Part shown: piece by piece, positions 22,304-29,678 of the stretch
Layout of the letters: each line of letters starts with the position of its first letter
Position numbering within the stretch: position 1 is the first letter of the stretch
NCBI GenBank assembly: GCA_030601745.1
Contig: JAUWBI010000035.1
Location: 1-34,742 of the forward strand
From: Phycisphaerae bacterium
GTDB lineage: Bacteria > Planctomycetota > Phycisphaerae > Sedimentisphaerales > Anaerobacaceae
Direction of reading: 5' to 3'
Length of the DNA stretch: 34,742 bases
Position numbers and translations under genes: made by a program
Notes under the pieces: model-generated
Database searches by the model: none
Told to the model about the DNA's origin: nothing
The model's input: only the letters and a program-made list of their open reading frames with translations

Positions 22304-24331
22304 ATGTCTCGCAAAATCGTCGTAACATACGCTCTGCCTTATGCCAACGGCCCTATACATATAGGGCATTTGGTAGGGTATCTCCAGACCGATATCTGGG
22401 TGCGTTTCCAGAAGATGTGCGGCAACGAGTGCCTCTATTTTTGTGCTGATGACACTCACGGCACGCCGGTTATGATAAGCGCACGTGCCGCCGGCATAAG
22501 CCCCGAGGAGCTAATCGGGCAAATGTATAAAGAGCACAAAGCAGATTTCGATGGCTTCTACGTTGAATTCGATAATTACTACTCGACGCACTCACCTGAA
22601 AATAAGCATTTTAGCGAGCTGATTTTCAGCCGACTGAACGAGGCCGGCTCAATCGTCAAACGAAACGTCGAGCAGACCTATTGCGAAAATTGCAAAATGT
22701 CACTGCCGGATAGATTTGTCCGCGGCACCTGTCCGCGGTGCAAAGCCGAGGACCAATACGGCGACTCCTGTGAAATCTGCAGCGCAGCGTACCGGCCCAC
22801 CGAGCTGATTAATCCCTATTGTGCAACCTGCCGGGCCAGGCCCGCCCTGAAAACATCTGAGCACTACTTTTTCAAACTGGTCGACTTCGAGAAACGATTA
22901 AAGGACCTTATCGCCGGAGGGCATACACAAAAATCAGTGGCAAACAAACTCGATGAATGGTTCAAAATCGGCTTGAAGGATTGGGACATATCCCGCGACG
23001 GCCCTTATTTCGGCTTCAAAATACCCGGAGAGGAAAACAAGTTCTTCTATGTCTGGCTCGATGCACCCATCGGATATATGGCCTCAGCCAAAAACTACTG
23101 CGATAAGAACAATCTCGATTTCGACAAGGTCTGGAACAGCGATGAATACGAGCTCTATCACTTCATCGGCAAGGACATTGTGTATTTTCACGCACTTTTC
23201 TGGCCCGCAATGCTAATCGGCGCCGGATTCAAGACCGCCGACAAACTTTTCGTCCACGGCTTCTTAACCGTAAACGGCGAAAAAATGAGCAAATCCCGTG
23301 GCACCTTTATTGACGCAGGCACCTACATCAGATACCTGGACCCTAAATACTTACGATACTACTACGCAAGCAAACTGACCGGCGGTATCGAAGATATAGA
23401 TTTGAGAACAGAAGATTTCGTAAACAAAATTAATTCCGATTTGGTCGGCAAACTTGCAAACCTCGCTTCTCGCTCCGGCCCGATGCTGACAAAAAAACTG
23501 GCCGGCCAACTTGGTCAATTGGACAAGAAAGGCGAGCAGTTAATCAATAAGCTCGCCGCCGCAAAGGACCGAATCATCCGGGGCTACGAGGGTCTTAATT
23601 ATGCATCTGTGGTCCGAACAATTATCGCTCTGGCCGATGACGCAAACCGGTATGTCGAGCAGAATCAGCCGTGGGTAACTGTAAAAACCGATTTGGAAAG
23701 GACACGAACCACCTTAACTGCCGTAATAAATGCCGTGCGAATCCTGACAATTTACTTAAAACCCATCCTGCCGAAATATGCCGAAAAAGTGGAAAAATTT
23801 CTCAATGTCGATAAACTAAGCTTTGCAGATGTCGAAACGGTATTGGCGAATCATAGAATAAACGAGTTTGAACGATTGGTTGAGAGGATTGATAAAGAAC
23901 AGGTGAATGCGATGATAGAAGAAAGTAAAGAGGGCCCCCGCCTTGCGGGAACCCAAACTCAAAGCCCCGAACCGGTGGCTGCAGCTCACGTCGAGCCGCT
24001 CAAGCCGGAATGCACAATTGAAGATTTCGCGAAAATTGATTTGCGAATTGCAAGAGTGGTAAAGGCCGAGGCCGTCGAAGGCGCCGACAAGCTGCTGCGT
24101 TTGGATTTGGATGTAGGCGGACTGCAAAGGAGCGTTTTGGCCGCCATAGCCGAGATGTACAAGCCTGAGGAGCTGACCGGTAAAATCGTGGTCTATCTGG
24201 CCAATCTAAAGCCCAGAAAGATGAGGTTTGGCCTCTCCGAAGGTATGATTCTGGCAGCCGACGCCGGCGGAAAAGATGTCTTTATGCTCTCTGCCGATAG
24301 CGGGGCAAAACCCGGACAGAAGGTACTTTGA
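22304..24331 (+). CDS. metG: Methionyl-tRNA synthetase with C-terminal tRNA-binding domain
   Basis: Charges tRNA-Met. 675 residues. HIGH-type motif PIHIGHLVGY (17-26). Zinc knuckles near 127-175 with CENC, CPRC, CEIC and CATC pairs, i.e. the four-cysteine-pair type. KMSKS motif in NGEKMSKSRGTF (about 326-335). Helical anticodon-binding domain to ~540. Residues 573-675 (IEDFAKIDLRIARVVKAEAV onward) are an Arc1p/EMAP-like tRNA-binding domain as in long bacterial MetRS. The linker before it (about 545-570, EGPRLAGTQTQSPEP) includes a CCCGC-CTT-GCGGG mini-hairpin and may be repeat-derived. Confidence 0.97.
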   Translation: MSRKIVVTYALPYANGPIHIGHLVGYLQTDIWVRFQKMCGNECLYFCADDTHGTPVMISARAAGISPEELIGQMYKEHKADFDGFYVEFDNYYSTHSPENKHFSELIFSRLNEAGSIVKRNVEQTYCENCKMSLPDRFVRGTCPRCKAEDQYGDSCEICSAAYRPTELINPYCATCRARPALKTSEHYFFKLVDFEKRLKDLIAGGHTQKSVANKLDEWFKIGLKDWDISRDGPYFGFKIPGEENKFFYVWLDAPIGYMASAKNYCDKNNLDFDKVWNSDEYELYHFIGKDIVYFHALFWPAMLIGAGFKTADKLFVHGFLTVNGEKMSKSRGTFIDAGTYIRYLDPKYLRYYYASKLTGGIEDIDLRTEDFVNKINSDLVGKLANLASRSGPMLTKKLAGQLGQLDKKGEQLINKLAAAKDRIIRGYEGLNYASVVRTIIALADDANRYVEQNQPWVTVKTDLERTRTTLTAVINAVRILTIYLKPILPKYAEKVEKFLNVDKLSFADVETVLANHRINEFERLVERIDKEQVNAMIEESKEGPRLAGTQTQSPEPVAAAHVEPLKPECTIEDFAKIDLRIARVVKAEAVEGADKLLRLDLDVGGLQRSVLAAIAEMYKPEELTGKIVVYLANLKPRKMRFGLSEGMILAADAGGKDVFMLSADSGAKPGQKVL

Positions 24332-24341
24332 CAGGGAACTA

Positions 24342-24419
24342 ACCGCAGAGAACCCTGAGAATAAGAGAATAATGTTTTCAAATCTATTCTATCTCTGCGT
24401 TCTCAGCGAGCTCTGCGGT
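24342..24419. repeat. CCGCAGAG...CTCTGCGG inverted repeat
   Basis: ACCGCAGAG (24342-24350) pairs with CTCTGCGGT (24411-24419) and CTGAGAA (24355-24361) with TTCTCAG (24400-24406). The whole gap between metG and the next gene is one long imperfect hairpin that may reduce read-through. Confidence 0.7.
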
Positions 24420-24433
24420 GAAAAAAATAAAAA

Positions 24434-24787
24434 ATGAAAAAAACGCTCGAAAAAATTGCCAGAGAAGACGGTCGATTCAGCCCCCAGGCGGTAAAGTTTG
24501 TTTATGAGGGACTCGGCTACACCGTCAAAAAAATTATCACCGAGCCCACCCACGTCAGAGGCCAAACACTCTGTGAGGGACTGAGAAAGCTGGCCATTAA
24601 AAAATGGGGCAGATTGGCAATGCTGGTCCTGAATACCTGGGGCATCAAAACAACTCGCGATTTCGGCGAAATCGTTTATCTGATGATAAAGCACAAATGG
24701 ATGAGCGCTCAGCCAAACGATTCGATCGAAGATTTCAGCGATGTTTACGATTTCAAAACCGTCTTCAAAGACCAATTCAAATTCTAA
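24434..24787 (+). CDS. Minf_1886 family protein
   Basis: 117 residues with the pattern of this family: GRFSPQAVKFVYEGLGYTVK (13-32), HVRGQTLCEGLRKLAIKKWG (40-59), VLNTWGIKTTRDFGEIVYLM (65-84) and EDFSDVYDFKTVF near the end. The family is found mainly in Planctomycetes, Verrucomicrobia and relatives and has no known function. It is the best single lineage marker in the window. The start ATG follows A-rich sequence without a clear ribosome binding site. Last gene before the bidirectional terminator. Confidence 0.9.
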   Translation: MKKTLEKIAREDGRFSPQAVKFVYEGLGYTVKKIITEPTHVRGQTLCEGLRKLAIKKWGRLAMLVLNTWGIKTTRDFGEIVYLMIKHKWMSAQPNDSIEDFSDVYDFKTVFKDQFKF

Positions 24788-24867
24788 TTTATCGGTTCCA
24801 AGTATCCCGGCGTGTTTTTAGATGATGTTATCGACGTGGTGGGACCAGCCAAAATAAAAAGCTAAAA

Positions 24868-24895
24868 CAAAATCCCCCGAAATCGGGGGATTTTG
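24868..24895. terminator. Bidirectional intrinsic terminator
   Basis: CAAAATCCCCCGA (24868-24880) and TCGGGGGATTTTG (24883-24895) are a perfect 13-base inverted repeat. Loop bases are AA, with T-rich sequence on either outer side. It sits between convergent genes. Confidence 0.85.
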
Positions 24896-24930
24896 CTTTG
24901 GTCAGTCTTCAATTTTGTCAGCCCGGATAG

Positions 24931-25677
24931 TTATTCGGGGGCGCCGTATAGTTCCTGAGCACCAGAAATATCGCCTTCCTCCAGAGAGCACTTCTTAGTT
25001 TCGCCTTTGCTTGAGTAGCCGTACATTGTTAGCTCACTGTATATCTCATCATACAGGTCATCTAAACCTACCGGATGGCCAAACTCATGGGTAGCGATAT
25101 TCTGGATGTCAAAGGCCCGGTCTCTTTTACTCGGGTCAATGCCCCAGTTGTGGAACGTGTTGAAGACGATGTCAACCTCATAGATTATCATAGTGGCCGG
25201 GTCATACCACATTACCGCTACTGCGATGTAATCCCGAGGTATAAACTTGACCCAGGAAATGGTGTTCTCACCATCTTCGGCGTACCAGCTCTCTGTGGTC
25301 GTGCCAGCATAACTGAACAAATCGTCAGCAGTTACTACATCCCAGGCTTCAACGGCACTGTTGACTGCCGCAACCGGGTCTCCAGCAGTGACCAAGCCCA
25401 CATTAGGGTTAATATGGTAGGCGAGAGTGTCAGCTAAATAACCACCCCAGAATTCGTAATATGTGTTGTCTTTTGGCTCTTCTGGTTCTTTGGGTGGTTT
25501 CCCCGGCGGCTTATCAGGCTTTCCCGGTTTATCAGGTGCTACAGGGTGCACGAAGATAATCTGTTTCAATTTTTCAGGCCTGCCTGCCTTGTCCGGTTTT
25601 GCTGCCATCAGCCCGGCAGCTACAACTGAGATCACAAGGAAGCTGACTAAAATAACTATCAAAATCTTAGTTTTCAT
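24931..25677 (-). CDS. Secreted matrixin-like metalloprotease
   Basis: 248 residues with an N-terminal membrane/signal segment (5-25) and a Pro/Lys-rich linker (about 46-70, PDKPGKPDKPPGKPPKEPEE). The catalytic domain then has IATHEFGHPVGLDDLYD (194-210) with zinc ligands His197 and His201 and catalytic Glu198; the third ligand position is Asp207 where matrixins usually have His, as in snapalysin-type HExxHxxGxxD enzymes. TMYGYSS (217-223) is the Met-turn. It ends KKCSLEEGDISGAQELYG, typical of the family C-terminus. A good GGAG ribosome binding site precedes the ATG. The substrate is unknown. The signal and export make it an extracytoplasmic protease. Confidence 0.85.
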   Translation of the reverse strand: MKTKILIVILVSFLVISVVAAGLMAAKPDKAGRPEKLKQIIFVHPVAPDKPGKPDKPPGKPPKEPEEPKDNTYYEFWGGYLADTLAYHINPNVGLVTAGDPVAAVNSAVEAWDVVTADDLFSYAGTTTESWYAEDGENTISWVKFIPRDYIAVAVMWYDPATMIIYEVDIVFNTFHNWGIDPSKRDRAFDIQNIATHEFGHPVGLDDLYDEIYSELTMYGYSSKGETKKCSLEEGDISGAQELYGAPE

Positions 25678-25762
25678 AATATTTCTCCTTTCTTAAATGC
25701 GTTCTTTCACAACGAATAAACTACATATTCCCAACTTTGGCTCCAAAAGTTTTATCTAAAAT

Positions 25763-25791
25763 ATATTATCGGATTAAACTGCAAAAGTCAA
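25763..25791 (-). promoter_or_regulatory. Putative promoter of the matrixin-like gene
   Basis: Minus strand TTGACT (25791-25786), 17-base spacer, TAATAT (25768-25763), giving a leader of about 80 bases. Confidence 0.5.
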
Positions 25792-25856
25792 TGAATTTAT
25801 CCCGAATTTATCGTAAATTTCTGGAGGGAGCAGGCCTGGACCGGCTTTTGACCGTG

Positions 25857-26999
25857 TCAGGACAGGAATTTCAAAATGATGTTTTTGTAATACTCGACCG
25901 CTTTTTCTACATCGGCGATGTCAATATATTCGTCCGGCTTATGGGCAAGCTCCGGTTTGCCCGGCCCGAAAATCACCACCGGTGCGCCCAGCGAAGCAAA
26001 ATAAGGCCCGTCCGTGGTAAAACCGACGGCCCTGGTTTCACTGATTCCGACAGCAGAGCAAAAGTCCCTGACAAAATCGCAGCGACAGTCGGTTTCCAGT
26101 GCCCCAACTTCTCGTACAATAGAAACTTGCGCATCAAATTGAGAATTCTTTCGTTTTAATTTCGCAAAGATTTTTTCAAAATCGGCAATAATGGCCTGAC
26201 GATTTTGCACAGGCAAAGTGCGAATATCTATACCGATATCGCACTTATCCGGAACAATGTTAATCGCTTCACCGCCGGTGATTGTATTGATACTCATAGA
26301 GCACTCGCCCAACAACTCGTGCGGCTCGAAGGCAATTTCATAATTTTCCAGCTCGCCTAAGAGGGCCTTCATCGAAGCTATCGCATTTATCCCCAATTGC
26401 GGCGTCGAGCCGTGAGCAGCCCTGCCTTTGGTTGTAACTTTAAGCCACAGCATTCCTCGGTGCGCGGTGATAATCTCAAAATCCGTCGGCTCAGGGATAA
26501 CCACGCCGATAAATTCAGGCATCCCGCCGAAATTGCGAACGAACCTCTTCGTCCCGCAGCTATCGGTCTCTTCACCCGCAGCGGCAAAAAGTATAATATC
26601 ACCTTGCAGCTTCGTCCCGGAATCGACAATTTGGCCGATAGCGGTAACGGCTGCGGCAATCCCGCCCTTCATATCCGCCGAGCCCCTGCCGTAGATTTTG
26701 CCGTCGCTTTCAACCGCCGCAAAGGCCGGGTATTTCCAGCTTGCTTCGCCGGCCCCGACAACGTCAAGATGACAGGCAAATAGAAGTGCAGCCCTGCGTC
26801 CGGCCGATTTTACCCCGACCCCTGCCGCAGGGGCGGGGTTTACCCGTGCGATAATGTTTGCCCTGGTTCCATCCCAGCTATCTATCCGGGAATCTATCCC
26901 TGACCGGCCAAGCTCGGCTGAAATTATCTCTGCCGCAGCCAATTCGCCCTTCTGGGCGGTCGTCTCGGCGCCAATGAGCTTTCTCAACAGCTTTTTCAT
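25857..26999 (-). CDS. M20-family peptidase/deacylase (ArgE/DapE type)
   Basis: 380-residue di-zinc hydrolase of the M20 family, acting on N-acylated amino acids or small peptides (acetylornithine deacetylase, succinyl-diaminopimelate desuccinylase or a relative). Metal site: His77 (ACHLDVV), Asp109 (GRGSADMKGG), Glu143-Glu144 (AGEETDS), Glu170 (IPEPT) and a C-terminal His in LAHKPDEYI. The dimerisation lid is present (RAAHGSTPQLG). Residues about 53-68 (VNPAPAAGVGVKSAGR) are an extra loop encoded by a palindrome at 26812-26839, between IIAR and ALLFACHLDVV. No Shine-Dalgarno is visible; a TATAAT lies 9 bases before the ATG, so the mRNA may be leaderless. The precise substrate cannot be assigned without the pathway context. 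Confidence 0.85.
   Translation of the reverse strand: MKKLLRKLIGAETTAQKGELAAAEIISAELGRSGIDSRIDSWDGTRANIIARVNPAPAAGVGVKSAGRRAALLFACHLDVVGAGEASWKYPAFAAVESDGKIYGRGSADMKGGIAAAVTAIGQIVDSGTKLQGDIILFAAAGEETDSCGTKRFVRNFGGMPEFIGVVIPEPTDFEIITAHRGMLWLKVTTKGRAAHGSTPQLGINAIASMKALLGELENYEIAFEPHELLGECSMSINTITGGEAINIVPDKCDIGIDIRTLPVQNRQAIIADFEKIFAKLKRKNSQFDAQVSIVREVGALETDCRCDFVRDFCSAVGISETRAVGFTTDGPYFASLGAPVVIFGPGKPELAHKPDEYIDIADVEKAVEYYKNIILKFLS
26812..26839. repeat. In-frame palindrome in the M20 peptidase gene
   Basis: ACCCCG-A-CCCCTG (26812-26824), CCG loop, CAGGGG-CGGGGT (26828-26839). The inverted repeat pairs 12 bases with one bulge and is flanked by TTTAC words like other palindromes here. Confidence 0.7.
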
Positions 27000-27076
27000 A
27001 GCGCAGCAATTATATAATCAGCCGCAAAAGAAAAAACAGAAAATTTTTGTTGCAGATTAAAATATAAAGGAGCATA

Positions 27077-27088
27077 ATGAAGGATTAA
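27077..27088 (+). other. Three-codon upstream frame with its own ribosome binding site
   Basis: AAGGAGCATAATG (27067-27079) opens ATG AAG GAT TAA; the same AAGGAGCATAAATG signal recurs 40 bases later (27107-27120) as the true start of the zinc-ribbon gene. It may be a duplicated initiation region or a minimal leader. Confidence 0.35.
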
Positions 27089-27117
27089 AAAATTTTAGAG
27101 CTGGCGAAGGAGCATAA

Positions 27118-27870
27118 ATGGGACCTGTATTGAATGGGTTGATGAAACTCCAGAGTGTTGAAAATCGCCTGCGGGCCGTCAAGGCAAAACTTGCAAGATG
27201 TAGAAGAAATGTAATTATCCAGGAAAATCAAGTCAGAAGCCTCCAGAACGCCCTCGAAGCCAAAAAGGAAGAGGTTCAGCTGACCAAGGTCCAGTCCGAC
27301 CGCCTCGAATTGGAGCTCAAGACCAAGGACGGAGCAATAGCCAGGTTAAGAGCATCACTCAATACCGCAAAAACAAACAAGGAATATGCCGCAGTCCTGA
27401 CCATGCTCAATACGACCAAAGCCGATAATTCCAAGATCGAAACCCAGATTCTGGAATTGTTGAGAGATATTGAGGCCGACGAAGCCGAAAGCGAAAAAAT
27501 ACAAAACCAGATAGACGAACAAAAACAGACGCTTGAGCAGACCCGAAAAGAAGCCGAGACCCTGGCAATTAAATACCAGGCAGAAATCGAAGAAATCCAG
27601 GCTGAATGGGACCAGGTCGCACGGACCATACCGGACGAGCCGCTGCAGGTCTTCAAACGCGTCGCAGAAACATACGACGGCGAAGCGCTGGCAGTGATTG
27701 ACCGGCAGGAGGGCAAAACAGAGGGATATACCTGTGGGGGCTGCTTTATGGGCATCATCGCTGAGGCCGTCAATTTGCTTATGACCAAAGATGATATAAT
27801 CCGCTGTCCCAACTGCACAAGAATACTTGTGCTTGGAACCGAAAAAGGATACTTGATACCTGATGCTTGA
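27118..27870 (+). CDS. Coiled-coil protein with C4 zinc ribbon (CdsZ/DUF164 type)
   Basis: 250 residues. Residues about 10-165 form a long antiparallel coiled coil, including the family segment KTNKEYAAVLTML (86-98). Residues 204-235 form a zinc ribbon with Cys206, Cys209, Cys230 and Cys233 (YTCGGCFMGI and IRCPNCTRIL). Proteins of this architecture are widespread, often next to an RNase H or a GTP cyclohydrolase-like gene, with a role proposed in RNA or stress biology but not settled. AAGGAG stands six bases before the ATG. Its last codons (GYLIPDA) and stop are made of the ATACCTGATGCTTGA repeat word, and its end overlaps the start of the next gene by 8 bases. Confidence 0.88.
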   Translation: MGPVLNGLMKLQSVENRLRAVKAKLARCRRNVIIQENQVRSLQNALEAKKEEVQLTKVQSDRLELELKTKDGAIARLRASLNTAKTNKEYAAVLTMLNTTKADNSKIETQILELLRDIEADEAESEKIQNQIDEQKQTLEQTRKEAETLAIKYQAEIEEIQAEWDQVARTIPDEPLQVFKRVAETYDGEALAVIDRQEGKTEGYTCGGCFMGIIAEAVNLLMTKDDIIRCPNCTRILVLGTEKGYLIPDA

Positions 27871-27918
27871 CGCGCGGGCATCGAAACACGAGATGCGGGA
27901 TACGAGAAACGAAGTAAT
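27845..27918. repeat. Compound repeat across the zinc-ribbon/RNase H gene junction
   Basis: GGATACTTGATACCTGATGC (27847-27866) is followed by CGAAACACGAGATGCGGGAT and ACGAGAAACGA. Two intergenic repeat vocabularies meet exactly at the stop/start overlap. Confidence 0.55.
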
Positions 27919-29047
27919 CGCTTATATAGATGGCGGCAGCAGGGGCAACCCGGGGCCGGCCGCTGCCGGTTTTGTCTTAACCGACCACGCCGGAACTCAA
28001 TTGCAGGCAAAGGCCTTCTTCATCGGCCGCACTACCAACAACGTAGCCGAATATACCGGTATCATAAAGGCCCTTGAAGCCGCAAAACGGATTGGTGCTA
28101 AACAGCTAACGGTTTTCAGTGACAGTGAGCTGCTCGTCAAACAGCTTAATGGCGAATACAAGGTTAAAAGTGAGCAAATCAGGCCGCTTTTCCGGCAGGC
28201 CGTTGACCTGCTCGGTGAATTTGAAAGCTGGAAGGTTCAGCACATCGTTAGAGAGAAAAACAAAGAGACCGACAAACTCGTAAACCAGGCATTAAATCTC
28301 GAACGTGATGTTGAAGCTGAACCGGCGACTGCCGCACAAAATAAAAAGCCGGTTCGGCTCGGCGCGCTAATCAGCGGCGGCGGAACCACGTTGATGAATA
28401 TTCTCGAATATATTAAGCAAGGCCGGCTAAATGCCGAGGTCGCCGTCGTGATAAGCTCACGCTCGACCGTAGCCGGCGTCGAAAAAGCGAAAACCGCCGG
28501 ACTCGACGTGAAAATCATTCGCAAAAAAGACTTCCCCGACATCGATGAATTCAGCAAACGCATCGAAGAAGAGCTTGTCGCTGCAAACGTTGACCTCGTC
28601 ATCCAGGGCGGCTGGCTGTGCCTCTGGAAGATACCCGCTCGATATTTACCCCGCCCGTCCGACGGGCGGGGCGAGTACCGCGTGATGAACATACACCCCG
28701 CCCTGCTGCCGAGCTTCGGCGGAGAGGGTATGTGGGGACATCACGTCCACGAGGCCGTTCTTGCAGCCGGCTGCAAAGTAAGCGGCTGCACTGTGCATTT
28801 TTGTACAAACGAATATGATAAAGGACCAATAATTGTCCAGCGCACCTGCGATGTCAAAGAGGGAGACAGCCCGGAAACCCTTGCTGCCAGAGTTTTTGAG
28901 CAGGAATGTATCGCATATCCGCAGGCAATAAGACTGTTCGCAGAAGGTAGGTTGCTCGTTCACCCCGCCGTTCCGGGGCGTCCGGGCCCGGGTCTCGGTC
29001 GTGACCCCGGAATAACGGCGGGGTTTAAAACGGAAAAGCAAAAGTAA
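27863..29047 (+). CDS. Ribonuclease HI fused to phosphoribosylglycinamide formyltransferase (PurN)
   Basis: 394 residues, two enzymes. Residues 17-148: RNase HI of the archaeal/Sto-RNHI-like type, with D23 in YIDGGSRGNPG, E63 in NNVAEYTG, D87 in FSDSELLVKQ and D137 in KETDKLV. Residues 165-365: GAR formyltransferase of purine synthesis, with LISGGGTTLMNIL (169-181), NIHPALLP (N276, H278) and NEYDKGPI (D319), the catalytic Asn-His-Asp set. A ~15-residue linker joins them. The first 16 residues (ARASKHEMRDTRNEV) are encoded by repeat DNA, so the start may be ATG 27863 or 27893. A palindrome inserts LPRPSDGRGEY before NIHP, and a second one replaces the normal C-terminus with PGRPGPGLGRDPG. Whether both activities survive is unknown. 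Confidence 0.88.
   Translation: MLDARASKHEMRDTRNEVIAYIDGGSRGNPGPAAAGFVLTDHAGTQLQAKAFFIGRTTNNVAEYTGIIKALEAAKRIGAKQLTVFSDSELLVKQLNGEYKVKSEQIRPLFRQAVDLLGEFESWKVQHIVREKNKETDKLVNQALNLERDVEAEPATAAQNKKPVRLGALISGGGTTLMNILEYIKQGRLNAEVAVVISSRSTVAGVEKAKTAGLDVKIIRKKDFPDIDEFSKRIEEELVAANVDLVIQGGWLCLWKIPARYLPRPSDGRGEYRVMNIHPALLPSFGGEGMWGHHVHEAVLAAGCKVSGCTVHFCTNEYDKGPIIVQRTCDVKEGDSPETLAARVFEQECIAYPQAIRLFAEGRLLVHPAVPGRPGPGLGRDPGITAGFKTEKQK
28649..28671. repeat. In-frame palindrome in the PurN domain
   Basis: CCCCGCCCGTC (28649-28659), one base, GACGGGCGGGG (28661-28671): an 11-base perfect inverted repeat, translated as PRPSDGRG in a position where PurN homologues have a short turn. Confidence 0.8.
28962..29024. 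repeat. Palindromic element forming the C-terminus of the RNase H-PurN protein
   Basis: ACCCCGCCGTTCCGGGG (28962-28978) and CCCCGGAATAACGGCGGGGT (29005-29024) are inverted repeats apart from a three-base bulge, with a CCGGGCCCGG palindrome between. The frame reads through it and stops 23 bases later. Confidence 0.75.
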
Positions 29048-29066
29048 AGCGAAAAAAGAAAGGGGA

Positions 29067-29187
29067 CCAGAATATCAGGATATCAGGATGCAGGATATCA
29101 GAACATCAGGATATCAGGTGAGTTTGCCCTGATATCCTGGTAACCTGGTGCCCACTGCCTGATACCCTGATAACCTGATAACCTGAA
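29067..29187. repeat. ATCAGGATATCAGG direct and inverted word array
   Basis: Left half (29067-29119): repeated TATCAGGATATCAGG words. Right half (29128-29187): CCTGATATCCTGGTAACCTG and CCTGATAACCTGATAACCTG, the reverse complement type. The two halves could form a large cruciform or hairpin. The next gene begins 3 bases later. Confidence 0.75.
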
Positions 29188-29189
29188 TT

Positions 29190-29678
29190 GTGAACAGACG
29201 ACAAAGAGCCATATTAATAGATTTTGCGACCGTAATAGTTATCACGGCTATTGCGGTCGTAGCAATGATTAATTTCAAGGATTGGGTCAACCGTTCAGAG
29301 GCAATGCGGGCAATGGAGGAGCTCCGCCAAAGGGTCAAGCAGTACCGAGAGGGGCACGGCTCAGTGCCCCCCAAATCCTGGGTCGACGCGCAGAGGGAAA
29401 CTCTGCCGGGGAACGTTCGGCTCGGCAACTTGCAGTATAGGGCCAGGTGGATCACTTTTGAATCAACCCCGGATGAGATTTTAGCTTACGCCGAAGCAAA
29501 TTACCATTCATTACTCGTCGGCAAAGGTTATATCGTGCTGAGGCTTGGCGCAGTGCTAAGTGATAAGGGGCGCGTAGAGTGGATGGGCAAGCAGGAATTC
29601 GAGGCACTGTTGGCCCGGCAGCAAAGTCCTGAAGAAACCGAAGCAGGAGGCGAAGGTTCCCGACGTCTGCGAAAATAG
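29190..29678 (+). CDS. Membrane-anchored protein, pseudopilin-like layout, unknown
   Basis: 162 residues from a GTG start with no visible ribosome binding site (a repeat array abuts it). Residues 9-27 (IDFATVIVITAIAVVAMINF) are one membrane span, followed by an amphipathic helix (RSEAMRAMEELRQRVKQYRE) and a small alpha/beta part (VRLGNLQYRARWITFES, LLVGKGYIVLRLGAV). The N-terminal span plus helix recalls type II pseudopilins, but the GFTLxE cleavage motif is absent. The last ~15 residues and the stop fall in a 60-base tandem repeat. No family is recognised. Confidence 0.5.
   Translation: MNRRQRAILIDFATVIVITAIAVVAMINFKDWVNRSEAMRAMEELRQRVKQYREGHGSVPPKSWVDAQRETLPGNVRLGNLQYRARWITFESTPDEILAYAEANYHSLLVGKGYIVLRLGAVLSDKGRVEWMGKQEFEALLARQQSPEETEAGGEGSRRLRK

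Noticed and set aside
23931..23952. CCCGC-CTT-GCGGG as another inserted palindrome in metG
   Set aside because: Stem is only five bases and lies in a naturally variable linker, so it is not safely separable from chance.
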